A stretch of DNA of 64,000 nt from Collinsella aerofaciens (GTDB taxonomy: Bacteria; Actinomycetota; Coriobacteriia; Coriobacteriales; Coriobacteriaceae): NCBI RefSeq assembly GCF_002736145.1, contig NZ_CP024160.1, positions 2,046,001 to 2,110,000 of the forward strand, read 5' to 3'. Numbering within the stretch: position 1 is the stretch's first letter; every line of letters begins with the position of its first letter. The position numbers and the translations under genes were made by a program. Shown piece after piece: positions 16,018 to 24,454 of this stretch. The notes under the pieces were generated by a model. It was not told the origin of the DNA and made no database searches. It saw nothing but the letters and a program-made list of their open reading frames with translations.

Positions 16018-17052
16018 ATGTTCAATTTCGATGAGCCTCGTTACGAGAAGGTTGTGAGCGATGCCCTCGCTCTCCGTCCTCAGATCGAGGCTGCCGTGGA
16101 CAAGGTCTGCGAGCAGGGCTATTCCAACATCTTCTTCATCGGCTGCGGCGGCACCTGGGCCCACACGCTCCCGATGAAGTACTGGGTCGAGACCACCACG
16201 GCCGACGTCGACGTCCACTGCGAGATCGCCGCCGAGTTCCTCGCATGCCCGCCCAAGGCCTTCAACAAGGACTCGGTCTGCGTCTTCTCCACCCGCACCG
16301 GCACCACCCCCGAGATCATCGAGGCCGCCAAGTTCTGCCAGGAGCAGGGCGCCCGCACGCTGATGTACGTCTCCAACGACAACACCCCGGCCACCGAGTA
16401 CGCCGACTACAAGTTCTTCAGCTTCGCCGAGGACGACGTCCTGTGCGAGGCCATCTACACCTACCAGATCACGCTGGTCGCCCGCTTCCTCAAGAACGCC
16501 GGCGCCTTCCCCAAGTACGACACCTTCATGGAGGAGTTCGGCAACATCGCCCCGTACCTCATCAAGGCCAAGGACGCCCAGGACGAGCGCTGCGCCGCCA
16601 TGGCCGAGGACTTCAAGGACACCGACTACCACATGGTGATCGGCTCCGGCATGCTCTGGGGCGAGGCCTACGACTACGCCATGTGCATCCTCGAGGAGAT
16701 GCAGTGGATCAAGACCAAGTCCATCCACGCCGCCGAGTTCTTCCACGGCACCATCGAGCTGTGCGAGGAGGGCACGAGCCTCATCATGCTCTACGGCGAG
16801 GACGACACCCGCAAGCTCATGGACCGCGTGGACAACTTCACCCACATGCTCGCCGACGAGAAGGGCGTCAACGTCCGCGTGAACAAGTTCGACACCGCCG
16901 AGGTCGAGCTGCCGTTCAGCGACCCCGAGTTCCGCAAGATCGTCTCCCCGATGGTCACCTACACCATCACCGAGCGCCTGAGCTGCCACCTCGAGCACGT
17001 CCGCAACCACCCGCTCACCACGCGTCGCTACTACCACCAGATGAACTACTAA
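16018..17052 (+). CDS. SIS-domain phosphosugar deglycase/isomerase, copy 2
   Basis: 344 residues, the same protein as copy 1 at 8313-9347. I find only two nucleotide differences in 1035 (C at 16989 and C at 17034, both third positions near the 3' end). Similarity stops at the start codon and at the stop codon: neither the leader nor the trailer is shared. The ATG at 16018 is chosen over an upstream in-frame ATG at 15970 because it matches copy 1 and has GAAGGGATATTAG before it. It follows the kinase gene by 98 nt and may have its own promoter with box 4. Codon use is strongly GC-ending, unlike the PTS genes before it. Confidence 0.88.
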   Translation: MFNFDEPRYEKVVSDALALRPQIEAAVDKVCEQGYSNIFFIGCGGTWAHTLPMKYWVETTTADVDVHCEIAAEFLACPPKAFNKDSVCVFSTRTGTTPEIIEAAKFCQEQGARTLMYVSNDNTPATEYADYKFFSFAEDDVLCEAIYTYQITLVARFLKNAGAFPKYDTFMEEFGNIAPYLIKAKDAQDERCAAMAEDFKDTDYHMVIGSGMLWGEAYDYAMCILEEMQWIKTKSIHAAEFFHGTIELCEEGTSLIMLYGEDDTRKLMDRVDNFTHMLADEKGVNVRVNKFDTAEVELPFSDPEFRKIVSPMVTYTITERLSCHLEHVRNHPLTTRRYYHQMNY

Positions 17053-17073
17053 TCCTTTCAAATTGCTGCTGTT

Positions 17074-17118
17074 GCCTGCAGGCGAGCTGTTCTGAACGTC
17101 TCGCCTGCAGGCTTATTT
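17074..17118 (+). terminator. Terminator after SIS copy 2
   Basis: A perfect 13-bp stem, GCCTGCAGGCGAG (17074-17086) and CTCGCCTGCAGGC (17100-17112), followed by TTATTT. It separates SIS copy 2 from the PTS relic. Confidence 0.8.
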
Positions 17119-17129
17119 CTGGGGTTAAT

Positions 17130-17828
17130 CAGAATAGTTGCCCAGTACCTCCTAGTTGCGCTGGTCGCATTATGGCGTCTATGGACGAGTAAGCATTTGG
17201 CATTACGATGCTTGGTCGTCCGCTGTTTACGAGCCTGTTTGTCGGCTTGATCCTTGGCGATGTCCAGCAGGGAGTTATCGTCGGCGCTGCTTTGGAGTCT
17301 ATGTTCATGGGCGCCATCATGGTCGGCGCGGCGGTTCCTCCCGAGGTCTATGCCTCCGGCGTGCTTGGCTGCGCGTTTGCCGTCATTACGGGTACGGGCA
17401 CGGCAACTGCCGTCGCGCTCGCCCTTCCCGTCTCCGTCTTCCTTCTCTACTCCGTGATTAACTTTGCAACGCGTATCGTCGCCGCCCATCTGGGATACGA
17501 CCTGGGAACCAAGTTTTTGCAGCAGTCCGAAGAGAACAACCTTATGTCTCGCATGACGCATGCTGCCGGTGTCCTCGGAATGACCGTTATCGGCGCCATG
17601 ATTGCGGCGCAGGTCTCACTGTCCACTGCTTTGACCTTCGACGTGGGTGGTTCGGAGATTGTCCTGCAGGATCTGTTCGATTCGATCTTCCCCGGTCTGC
17701 TGCCCTTGCTGGCAACCTTTGCCTGCGTCGCCCTCTACAAAAAGGGCGTCAAGACCATTTGGATCATCTTGGGCATCTTTGCGATCTGCATTATCGGAAC
17801 GGGCTTGGGAGTGTTCGCGGCGGCGTAA
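17130..17828 (+). pseudogene. EIIC::EIID deletion relic of a second mannose-family PTS
   Basis: The N-terminal half is EIIC: IVAQYLLVALVAL, then a one-base deletion near 17173, ASMDE, an in-frame TAA at 17190-17192 where family members have Tyr, then AFGITMLGRPLFTSLFVGLILGDVQQG and GAAVPPEVYASGVLG. At about 17445-17460 it switches in frame to the C-terminal half of EIID (INFATRIVAAHLGYDLGTKFLQQSEENNLMSRMTHAAGVLGMTVIGAM ... GLLPLLATF). The end of EIIC and the start of EIID are missing, so one deletion fused the two genes. The stretch from ATG 17208 is an open 206-residue frame, but no ribosome binding site precedes it. It differs in sequence from the intact PTS, so it comes from another transporter. 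Confidence 0.88.
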
Positions 17829-17872
17829 TGTTGACTGCTATGCTCGCGCGTTGGATAACTAACTGACCGTTT

Positions 17873-17911
17873 GAAAACGGGGCTCGGCGTAAGGCCGGCC
17901 CCGTTTTTTTG
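17873..17911 (+). terminator. Terminator after the PTS relic
   Basis: AACGGGGC and GGCCCCGTT form the stem, followed by seven T residues. An intact terminator after a dead gene marks the former operon end. Confidence 0.88.
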
Positions 17912-17962
17912 TTTGAGGGATTTTCCGACCGTCCAATAATCCAGGCCCATGCATCACTCACG

Positions 17963-18041
17963 TATCTCTCATCTCTCACTCATCTCTAATATGAGAGATA
18001 ACAGAAAGATGAGAGATAATTACGAGAGATAACTGAGAGAC
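17963..18041. promoter_or_regulatory. Array of about seven TATCTCTC / GAGAGATA elements
   Basis: TATCTCTC (17963-17970), CATCTCTC (17970-17977), ATCTCT (17982-17987), GAGAGATA (17993-18000, 18011-18018 and 18024-18031) and GAGAGAC (18035-18041) lie within 80 nt. Left copies face one way and right copies the other, with the palindrome ATCTCTAATATGAGAGAT in the middle. The array is directly upstream of an AlbA_2-type regulator. Likely multi-site operator for that protein (inference). Confidence 0.65.
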
Positions 18042-18094
18042 GAAGGAAATCTATTCGCGGCATTCTTCGCAGAACCGAGCGAAAGGACGTGCAG

Positions 18095-19561
18095 ATGAAC
18101 GAAAACGAACTGACCGGTCTGCTCGAGTCTTTAAGGCGCATGGGCTCGGACGATCTTAACGTTGAGGCCAAGGAGAGCGCCACGACGCTTTCCCGCGACG
18201 TATGGGAAACGGTCAGCGCTTTCGCAAACACCGCCGGCGGCATCATCGTACTCGGAGTGAGTGAGCGCGCGGGTTTTGTCCCAGTTGCAAACTTTGAGAC
18301 CGAGAAAGTGCTCAACCAATTCGTGGCGGGCATGGGCGATGCCGGCGGTCGCGGAAAGCTGGCCAATCCGCCCAAATACACCATTGAGCGCGTGGAGCTC
18401 CAGGGCACCGTGGTTCTGGTCATCACGATTGAGGAGCTCGACCCGTCGAGCAAGCCTTGCTATGTCATAGAGCGGGGCGCTCAAGGTGGCAGCTACAAAC
18501 GCATCGATGACAAAGATGTCCCGCTTTCGTCGACCGAGGTTTTGGCACTGTCGTCATATGAACGGACGAGTCCTAGCGATCGCGATGCGGTGCTCGGCAC
18601 GAGTGTGGGCGATCTCGACGAGTCGCTGGTCGACCGCACGATAGAGCGTGCCTATTCGTTGACACCTCGAGCGATGCGCGGTGCGGCGGACAAGAAGACA
18701 AAGATGGAGCGTCTGAATTTCCTCGACTTCCAGGGCAATGTTACCAAGGCCGGCCTCCTTGCCGCGGGCGTTTACCCTCAGCAGTTCTATCCCAAGCTCT
18801 TCATTGATGTGGCTGTCCACGTGGGAACTCGAAAGGGAGCTGCGGGGCCACTAAGGTTTATGGACCGCACAATCTGTGAGGGAACGCTGGGCGAGATGAT
18901 CTCGGATGCTGTCGCGGCCGTCGCCAAGAATTTGCGGCGAACCTCGACCGTCCAAGGCGTCTCGCGCGTCGACTCGCTGGAGATTCCCGAGGAGGTTCTG
19001 CGCGAGGCAATCGCCAACGCCGTAATCCATCGAGAATACGGGGATCGGTTCTGTGGACAATCGATTGCCGTCGACGTCTTTGACGATCGTGTCGAGGTGA
19101 CGAATCCTGGCGGCCTTTACGGGGGAAAGACTCGCGAGAACTTGTTTGACGGCAGCTCCCGATGCCGTAACGCGACGCTCGTGAAGCTCATGTCGATTGT
19201 CCCGCTGCCGGATGGCGCAGGTTCGCCGGCTGAGGGCAATGGCTCGGGCATCCCGATGATGATCGATGCCATGCGCGCGCATGGTCTGGCCGAGCCCCTG
19301 TTCTGCCCGGGGTTCGATCGGTTCAAGGTCGTACTTTACCGTTCAAAGATCGAGCCGGTCGATCATGGCGGGGGCTTAATTGTGACGGCACTCAAACACT
19401 ACGGCGAGCTGGGGACGCGTGAGCTGGCAGAACACACGGGGCTTACAATTTCCCAGGTTAGGTCGCGCGTCAACGCGCTCATTGCTCAAGGCGAGCTTGA
19501 GCCCACGGCGCCGGCGACGAGCCGCAACCGCAAGTATCGACTGTCAGAGCGCGCGGAATAA
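18095..19561 (+). CDS. AlbA_2/ATP-binding-domain transcriptional regulator
   Basis: About 488 residues. The N-terminal AlbA_2 (Schlafen-like) domain shows LNVEAKESATTLSRDVWETVSAFANTAGGIIVLGV. The middle part has the HATPase_c_4-type stretch IPEEVLREAIANAVIHREYG followed by VFDDRVEVTNPGGL. The C-terminus has a winged helix-turn-helix (GTRELAEHTGLTISQVRSRVNALIAQGELE). Proteins of this plan are annotated as putative DNA-binding or ATP-dependent regulators; the target is not known. The ATG at 18095 is chosen because GAAAGGA lies 8 nt upstream. The array at 17963-18041 precedes it, suggesting autoregulation. Confidence 0.88.
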   Translation: MNENELTGLLESLRRMGSDDLNVEAKESATTLSRDVWETVSAFANTAGGIIVLGVSERAGFVPVANFETEKVLNQFVAGMGDAGGRGKLANPPKYTIERVELQGTVVLVITIEELDPSSKPCYVIERGAQGGSYKRIDDKDVPLSSTEVLALSSYERTSPSDRDAVLGTSVGDLDESLVDRTIERAYSLTPRAMRGAADKKTKMERLNFLDFQGNVTKAGLLAAGVYPQQFYPKLFIDVAVHVGTRKGAAGPLRFMDRTICEGTLGEMISDAVAAVAKNLRRTSTVQGVSRVDSLEIPEEVLREAIANAVIHREYGDRFCGQSIAVDVFDDRVEVTNPGGLYGGKTRENLFDGSSRCRNATLVKLMSIVPLPDGAGSPAEGNGSGIPMMIDAMRAHGLAEPLFCPGFDRFKVVLYRSKIEPVDHGGGLIVTALKHYGELGTRELAEHTGLTISQVRSRVNALIAQGELEPTAPATSRNRKYRLSERAE

Positions 19562-19661
19562 ATGCGTTAGTGGACGAGGCGACCCAATAATCGACCCTCA
19601 ATTGGCGCCCACTAAGGTAAAGCGGTTGTTGCTCAGTCGACGGTGATGCTAAAGACTCGGC

Positions 19662-20153
19662 TTACGCCGGCATGGCCCCGAACCCGTCCATCAAGAACAG
19701 CCTAAGAACCAGCTTGATGGCATATCCCGGTTTGACTTCTGCCGCGTCAAAGACGTGGCGCTCGGCGAGCTCGCTGCAGTATGCGTAGATGTCGCGGATA
19801 AGGTCCGCGCCCGAAAGCGTAAACATGTAGCCTGCGTCCGAAAGCGCATTGGGTGCGGCGGGCAACTTGGCCATGTGGCAGAACGTTTGCAGGTCGGGCG
19901 CCATAACATTCTGGTAGTCGAGGTGGCCGCTGGCATCCTGTGCGGCAAGCTCCAATTGGCGCACAAAATCCAGTGCCGCCGCTAACACAAAGCTCGGCGT
20001 AGGCGCATTGACGTCCTGAGTGGTCGCCACAAGCCTGCCCGCCGCCTGCGTGACAAGCCAGGCGACCTCGCGCTGGCAACGCACAGCCTTGCGCGTAACC
20101 GGCTTGATGGACGAAGAAGAAACGCTTCCCTTAGGCGGATTCGAAGCAGCCAT
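19662..20153 (-). CDS. Hypothetical protein, mostly helical
   Basis: 163 residues, not recognised. After a Ser/Lys-rich start of about 25 residues the sequence looks all-helical (REVAWLVTQAAGRLVATTQD, FVLAAALDFVRQLELAAQD, LSGADLIRDIYAYCSELAERHVFDAAEV). No signal peptide or membrane segment. Start ATG with GGGAGGG upstream. It converges on the AlbA_2 regulator gene and is divergent from the HNH gene. Confidence 0.7.
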   Translation of the reverse strand: MAASNPPKGSVSSSSIKPVTRKAVRCQREVAWLVTQAAGRLVATTQDVNAPTPSFVLAAALDFVRQLELAAQDASGHLDYQNVMAPDLQTFCHMAKLPAAPNALSDAGYMFTLSGADLIRDIYAYCSELAERHVFDAAEVKPGYAIKLVLRLFLMDGFGAMPA

Positions 20154-20368
20154 AAGACCCTCCCATGAACAATCCGGCCCAACAAGCCCGGATGAAACAC
20201 GTGCTACATCAGTATACAGGGGAGTGGGATAGCGGGGTACAAGCGCGCCAGCGACAAACCGAGGGCATCAACGATGTGCCGATCGCGGAATGAGATCTCG
20301 TAATAATTGACTCTCGGCCATATTATTGAGGGGCACGACTCGCTTTCGTATGGTTGTAGGTGCTGACG

Positions 20369-21451
20369 ATGAACGACATTGACCTTGCTGTTCCGTTGAT
20401 GGATGGACCAAGCTATGACCGTGCCTGCAGTCTCGTTCCTTCTGAATACGTTGAGGCATGGGAGTGGTTTCTGGGTGAGGAGCAGCGCGACGGCGTTTGG
20501 ACCAGCCTTCCGCACCACACCAAGAAAGATAGCCCTCAGTATCAGTATCGTTTGAGAATTGGCTCGGACTTCTTTCCCGTAACGCGGGATTCAGGGATCT
20601 TCTGGCCGGGCCAGGATCGGGTGAAGCAAGACCCAAATAAGATCTTTGCGCTTTCGGTCCATAACTCTAAAAAGAGCTTCTACACCGATGTGCCTCCGCT
20701 CTATTTGGACGATGGTACGTGGGTCATTAAGTACTCGGTTCAAGCGCCGGGTACCGTTGGTTTTCGAGACCAGAATTACAACCGTAAAATGCTCAACTGC
20801 ATGGAATGTGGCGTTCCAGTCGGAGTCATATTTGCAACCGAGGTGGGCTATAAGGTGCTCGGCCTTGCGTTTGTTGAGCGGTTCGAGCCCGAAAACGGAT
20901 GGTTTGTTCTGCACGGTCCTGTTCATAAAGGCGGACCGGACCATCGTTTTGCGCCCGATATGAGTTACCTGAAGCGCATGCCCGTCGATATTGAGTTTGC
21001 CGGACAGGGTGCGACCGACGACGAAAAGGTCCGCTATGCGTTAAGGCGCGAGCGATTGGGGCAGCAATGGTTTCGCAAGCAGCTCGTTGCTGCCTATGAC
21101 GGCCGTTGCGCGGTGTCGGACTGCGGCGTCAGCGAAGCTCTGGAGGCTGCACATATCGAGAATTACTCGGGACCCAAATCGCAGGTTGCCAGCAACGGCA
21201 TTCTGCTTCGGCGCGACCTTCATTCCCTATTTGATGCTCACCTGATTTCGTTTGAGCCTGTTAGCGGCGAATATCGGCTGTGCGGATCGTACCTGCTGGA
21301 TAAGACCGACTACGCTTCCTTTGCGGGTGCGACGCTAAGGCAGCCGAATGAGCGTCAGTGGCGACCCAATACGGTGTTTCTTGAGGCCCATCGCATTGAG
21401 TTCGATCGCTCGGAAAAGAAGCGTGAAAAGGCGGGGCTTCTGCCGTATTAG
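20369..21451 (+). CDS. HNH endonuclease-domain protein
   Basis: About 360 residues. The C-terminal third carries an HNH nuclease: RKQLVAAYDGRCAVSDCGVSEALEAAHIENYS, then SNGILLRRDLHSLFDAHLISF, with the metal-binding His in AAHI and the NG.LLRxDLHxLFD core. The N-terminal 200 residues are unassigned and could recognise DNA or a partner. Stand-alone HNH proteins of this size occur as McrA-like modification-dependent or defence nucleases, but no methylase or partner is next to it. Start ATG at 20369; its ribosome binding site is weak. Confidence 0.82.
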   Translation: MNDIDLAVPLMDGPSYDRACSLVPSEYVEAWEWFLGEEQRDGVWTSLPHHTKKDSPQYQYRLRIGSDFFPVTRDSGIFWPGQDRVKQDPNKIFALSVHNSKKSFYTDVPPLYLDDGTWVIKYSVQAPGTVGFRDQNYNRKMLNCMECGVPVGVIFATEVGYKVLGLAFVERFEPENGWFVLHGPVHKGGPDHRFAPDMSYLKRMPVDIEFAGQGATDDEKVRYALRRERLGQQWFRKQLVAAYDGRCAVSDCGVSEALEAAHIENYSGPKSQVASNGILLRRDLHSLFDAHLISFEPVSGEYRLCGSYLLDKTDYASFAGATLRQPNERQWRPNTVFLEAHRIEFDRSEKKREKAGLLPY

Positions 21452-21573
21452 CGTATTTGGCTTTGGCATTCTTTGACGATCGTGTTGTTTGATCGGATCG
21501 CGTGGCGATGCAATCTCGCGCACGCCCGCCGGTGCATGCTCTTCCTGATTTGCATAGCGAGAGGGGAGCGTGT

Positions 21574-21858
21574 ATGAGCTGGCGAGGCGATATTGCGATG
21601 GGGAAGTACGGAAAACTGCCGTGTGCCCTTATCGACAACAATATGTTTCCGAGCGTAGAGGTTGATTTCGGGTCGTTTGTCGTCGCCTGCCCTTGCTGCG
21701 GCTCGCAAATACCGTGTCTCGACATTCGGTTCATCGATGCGCGCGACAGACTCAGCGACGAAGTGAGAAAACGGACAGGCGTTCATATGCCGGTGTATCC
21801 GGAGAAATGCCCTGTTTGCGGCCTCGATATCGTGTATGACGTTTGCGACGAGGGATAA
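21574..21858 (+). CDS. Small protein with two Cys pairs (zinc-ribbon-like)
   Basis: About 94 residues, not recognised. CPCC and CPVC are about 45 residues apart and may bind one metal. The ATG at 21574 (MSWRGDIAMGKYGKLP) has GAGAGGGGAG upstream; an earlier in-frame ATG at 21502 does not. It follows the HNH gene by 120 nt on the same strand, but a functional link is not shown. Confidence 0.65.
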   Translation: MSWRGDIAMGKYGKLPCALIDNNMFPSVEVDFGSFVVACPCCGSQIPCLDIRFIDARDRLSDEVRKRTGVHMPVYPEKCPVCGLDIVYDVCDEG

Positions 21859-21897
21859 GTGATGCGGAGGAGCTGGCTGTGAAGGCATCTCCTATCC

Positions 21898-22584
21898 CTA
21901 CAAATAAACCCCCTCACCGAGTTGCCTGTGGAACTCGGCGTGATGGTCGCGTGCCCAAGTAAAGAGCGCCTGGTCAAAGTCGGTGCGCGTGGCCGGGACG
22001 CCAAAGACGCCGGCAACTTCGACGCGCACAAACTCCAGTGCCGGCAGCTTGTTGATGGCGGTGAGGGCAAACGGGGACGAGGGCTCCTCGAACAGATAGC
22101 GGCTGCCTTGCAGCGCGTCGCAACTGGTGCACGTGTTGCCGAGCGACGGGGCTTTGGAAGTTCGCGCGCCTACGGGCTTGTAACCGCAGCGCTTATGAAG
22201 GTAGTCGCGGATCTCGCCCGGCACGCAGCCAAGAGCGGGCACGATGGCGAGTGCGTTGGCGTTGGCCGTGTCGATGGCAATGTGCCCGGCTTCGTTGGGC
22301 GCGTGCGCGATGGCGATGCTCTTGTCGTTATCGGTTCGATAGGGAATGCCGAAGGCCGCGACCGAGGTCTCTTTGTGACACTTCCAGCACTCGCGCTTGC
22401 CCAGTACTAGATATATATACGGCGCTGAGGGGTTGGATCGGTCAACACCGGGCAGCCACTCGGCAAAGGGCTCGGGGTTGACGCCACTGGGTACATACCA
22501 GATCTTCTTGGTCCGGTCCCATTTGGCGCCCAGCGCCTTGGCTTCTTCTTTGTGCGAAAAGGGGACATCGAGCTCGGTGCGCAT
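21898..22584 (-). CDS. DUF5710-domain protein
   Basis: About 228 residues. The N-terminus, LDVPFSHKEEAKALGAKWDRTKKIWYVPSG, is the DUF5710 motif also found in plasmid primase/TraC-like proteins. A CWKCHKE pair and a CTSCDAL pair could bind zinc. The rest (SIAIAHAPNEAGHIAIDTANANALAIVP ...) is unassigned. The ATG at 22584 (MRTELDVPF) has AAGGAG upstream. Confidence 0.78.
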   Translation of the reverse strand: MRTELDVPFSHKEEAKALGAKWDRTKKIWYVPSGVNPEPFAEWLPGVDRSNPSAPYIYLVLGKRECWKCHKETSVAAFGIPYRTDNDKSIAIAHAPNEAGHIAIDTANANALAIVPALGCVPGEIRDYLHKRCGYKPVGARTSKAPSLGNTCTSCDALQGSRYLFEEPSSPFALTAINKLPALEFVRVEVAGVFGVPATRTDFDQALFTWARDHHAEFHRQLGEGVYL

Positions 22585-22870
22585 GGCGGCTCCTTGGTGC
22601 TGCAGGTGCAAGTGGCTCAAGGATACCGCAGGGCGCAGACATCGCGGCGTTTTGCTGAGAAGTTGCGGTGCGGGCTGATTGGTTATGCCGATGGATAGAT
22701 CGGCAAGTAGATGGTCGGCTTTTGGCCAGTTGGGCGGTTGGAGCAGCTTGCGGCGCAGTTTTGTGCCTGGCTATTGTTGATGTTGGGGTATTGAGTTTGT
22801 TTGGCTGCCATTCGTCAGGTGAATTGATGTTACGTTGCGATGACGGTTGGAGCTGCCAGCGGATTTGGCG
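22585..22870. other. Gene-free stretch between the DUF5710 gene and tRNA-Val
   Basis: About 285 nt with no supported gene or clear regulatory signal. Confidence 0.5.
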
Positions 22871-22911
22871 GCATAAAACAAAACAGCTCAGAGGACATAG
22901 CCTCTGAGCTG
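22871..22911 (-). terminator. Terminator of tRNA-Val
   Basis: CAGCTCAGAGG (22884-22894) pairs with CCTCTGAGCTG (22901-22911). Read on the minus strand it is followed by TTTTGTTTTAT. Confidence 0.85.
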
Positions 22912-22919
22912 CGAACATT

Positions 22920-22994
22920 TGGTGGGCGTTAGAAGATTTGAACTTCTGACCTCTTCCGTGTCAGGGAAGCGCTCTCCCCCTGAGCTAAACGCCC
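22920..22994 (-). tRNA. tRNA-Val(GAC)
   Basis: Minus-strand cloverleaf: acceptor GGGCGTT/AACGCCC, anticodon stem CTTCC/GGAAG with loop CTGACAC giving anticodon GAC, T-arm AGAAG TTCAAAT CTTCT, discriminator A, and an encoded CCA end. Confidence 0.95.
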
Positions 22995-23282
22995 GATCAA
23001 GGGTGCGCAAGTGCGCAAGGGATAATATAACGGAGCCTGAACTCGGTGGCAAGAACATTTTTAAAAATGCTTACATTGTGGAATACGGGGGCTTTGTCAT
23101 ATCCATTTCAAAAGAGCCTGCTGCCGCGATTTGGCTGTCGCATAATGCAAGGCCATTGCGGTATCGAGCTATGGAAAGACGCCTGCGGAATTGTCCTACC
23201 GATAAGCGGACAAGCCTCCAGCTGGTGCCTTCGCCGTGGTAAGGTAAGCCGAATTGTTTCCAGGCCGTTTCGGGGGAGTGGA

Positions 23283-24305
23283 ATGAGCAAAGAGCGTGTC
23301 GAGCAGGTCGAAGGCGCAGGGGCTTCGGTGCCGATGACCGATATATCGAACATTGATGTGCCCGAGGGCACCGATGAGCTCAGCCGCAGCACCCGCCGTG
23401 CCTGGCGCGAGCGCCTTAACGATGCGTCGTCGCGCAAGATGGCGTTGGGCGTGTTGGCTACGCTGGTGGGCGGTTCGTTTTGGGGCTTCTCGGGCACCAG
23501 CGCGAGTTTTCTGTTCGATACCTATCACGTCGACACCTTGTGGCTTATGAGCGTGCGCCAGATTCTCGCCGGTCTACTCTTTATGGCCGTGGTTGTTACG
23601 CGCGACCGTGAGCGCCTGATTAAGCTCTGGACCACACCCGCCGATCGCAAGCAGCTGCTGCTCTTTACCGCCTTTGGCCTGTTGTTCAACCAGTTTTGCT
23701 ATCTTTCGGCCGTGCGCCTGACGAACGCCGGAACCGCGACGGTGCTCCAGTGCCTGCAGCTCGTTATCATCATGGGCTACGCCTGCGTGACCGATCGCCG
23801 CAAACCGCGCATGCGCGAGGTTATCGGTATCGGCCTGGCCCTTGGCGGCACGTTTTTGATCGCCACCGGCGGCGACCCCACGAGCCTGAGCATCTCGCCG
23901 CTCGGTCTGGTGGCGGGTCTTATGTGCGCGGTGAGCGCCACCTGCATGGCGGTGATTCCCGCCAAGATTCTGCCCGAATACGGCAGTCCCATCGTCACGG
24001 GCTCGGCAATGCTCACGGCGGGCGTGATCTCATGTGTCTTCGTGCAGCCCTGGGCGCATGTGCCGGCACTCGACGCTGCCGGCGTCGAGGCGCTCGCGGT
24101 GTTCGTGGTTATCGGCTCGTTTTTTGCTTACATGCTCTATATGCAGGGCGTTAAGGACATCGGCTCGGTGCGTGCGAGTCTCATCGGAACCGTGGAGCCC
24201 GTCTCGGCGACCATCACCAGCGCCGTTATGCTGGGCACGGTGTTTTTGCCGACCGACCTTATCGGCTTTGCCATGATCATCGTGATGATGTTCCTCACGG
24301 TGTAG
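23283..24305 (+). CDS. EamA-family (DMT) transporter
   Basis: 340 residues with about ten membrane segments in two EamA repeats. The first begins ALGVLATLVGGSFWGFSGTSASFLF and the second PLGLVAGLMCAVSATCMAVIPA. Such proteins export or import small metabolites or amino acids; the substrate cannot be read from sequence. A soluble N-terminal tail of about 55 residues precedes the membrane part. The ATG at 23283 is preceded by GGGGGAG. The 288 nt between tRNA-Val and this gene show nothing clear. Confidence 0.9.
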   Translation: MSKERVEQVEGAGASVPMTDISNIDVPEGTDELSRSTRRAWRERLNDASSRKMALGVLATLVGGSFWGFSGTSASFLFDTYHVDTLWLMSVRQILAGLLFMAVVVTRDRERLIKLWTTPADRKQLLLFTAFGLLFNQFCYLSAVRLTNAGTATVLQCLQLVIIMGYACVTDRRKPRMREVIGIGLALGGTFLIATGGDPTSLSISPLGLVAGLMCAVSATCMAVIPAKILPEYGSPIVTGSAMLTAGVISCVFVQPWAHVPALDAAGVEALAVFVVIGSFFAYMLYMQGVKDIGSVRASLIGTVEPVSATITSAVMLGTVFLPTDLIGFAMIIVMMFLTV

Positions 24306-24454
24306 CTGGCGCCGCTGCCAAGACGGAAAAGGTGTTGTGCCGCATTTTCGCCAATTGATGTCCGTGTCTGGAGTTTAGCTGTCGATGCTCAAAATGCCAT
24401 AAACTAGTAACGTTATGGACTTTTTCATTGCGACTCAATTGCGAGGATTTCTTT

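Noticed and set aside
17208-17828. The 206-codon open frame as a working small PTS protein
   Set aside because: It joins half of EIIC to half of EIID, begins inside a transmembrane region without a ribosome site, and has a frameshift and stop just upstream.
19566-19614. Terminator between the AlbA_2 regulator and the minus-strand hypothetical gene
   Set aside because: TTAGTGG and CCACTAA can pair, but the 35-nt loop and lack of a T run make it weak.
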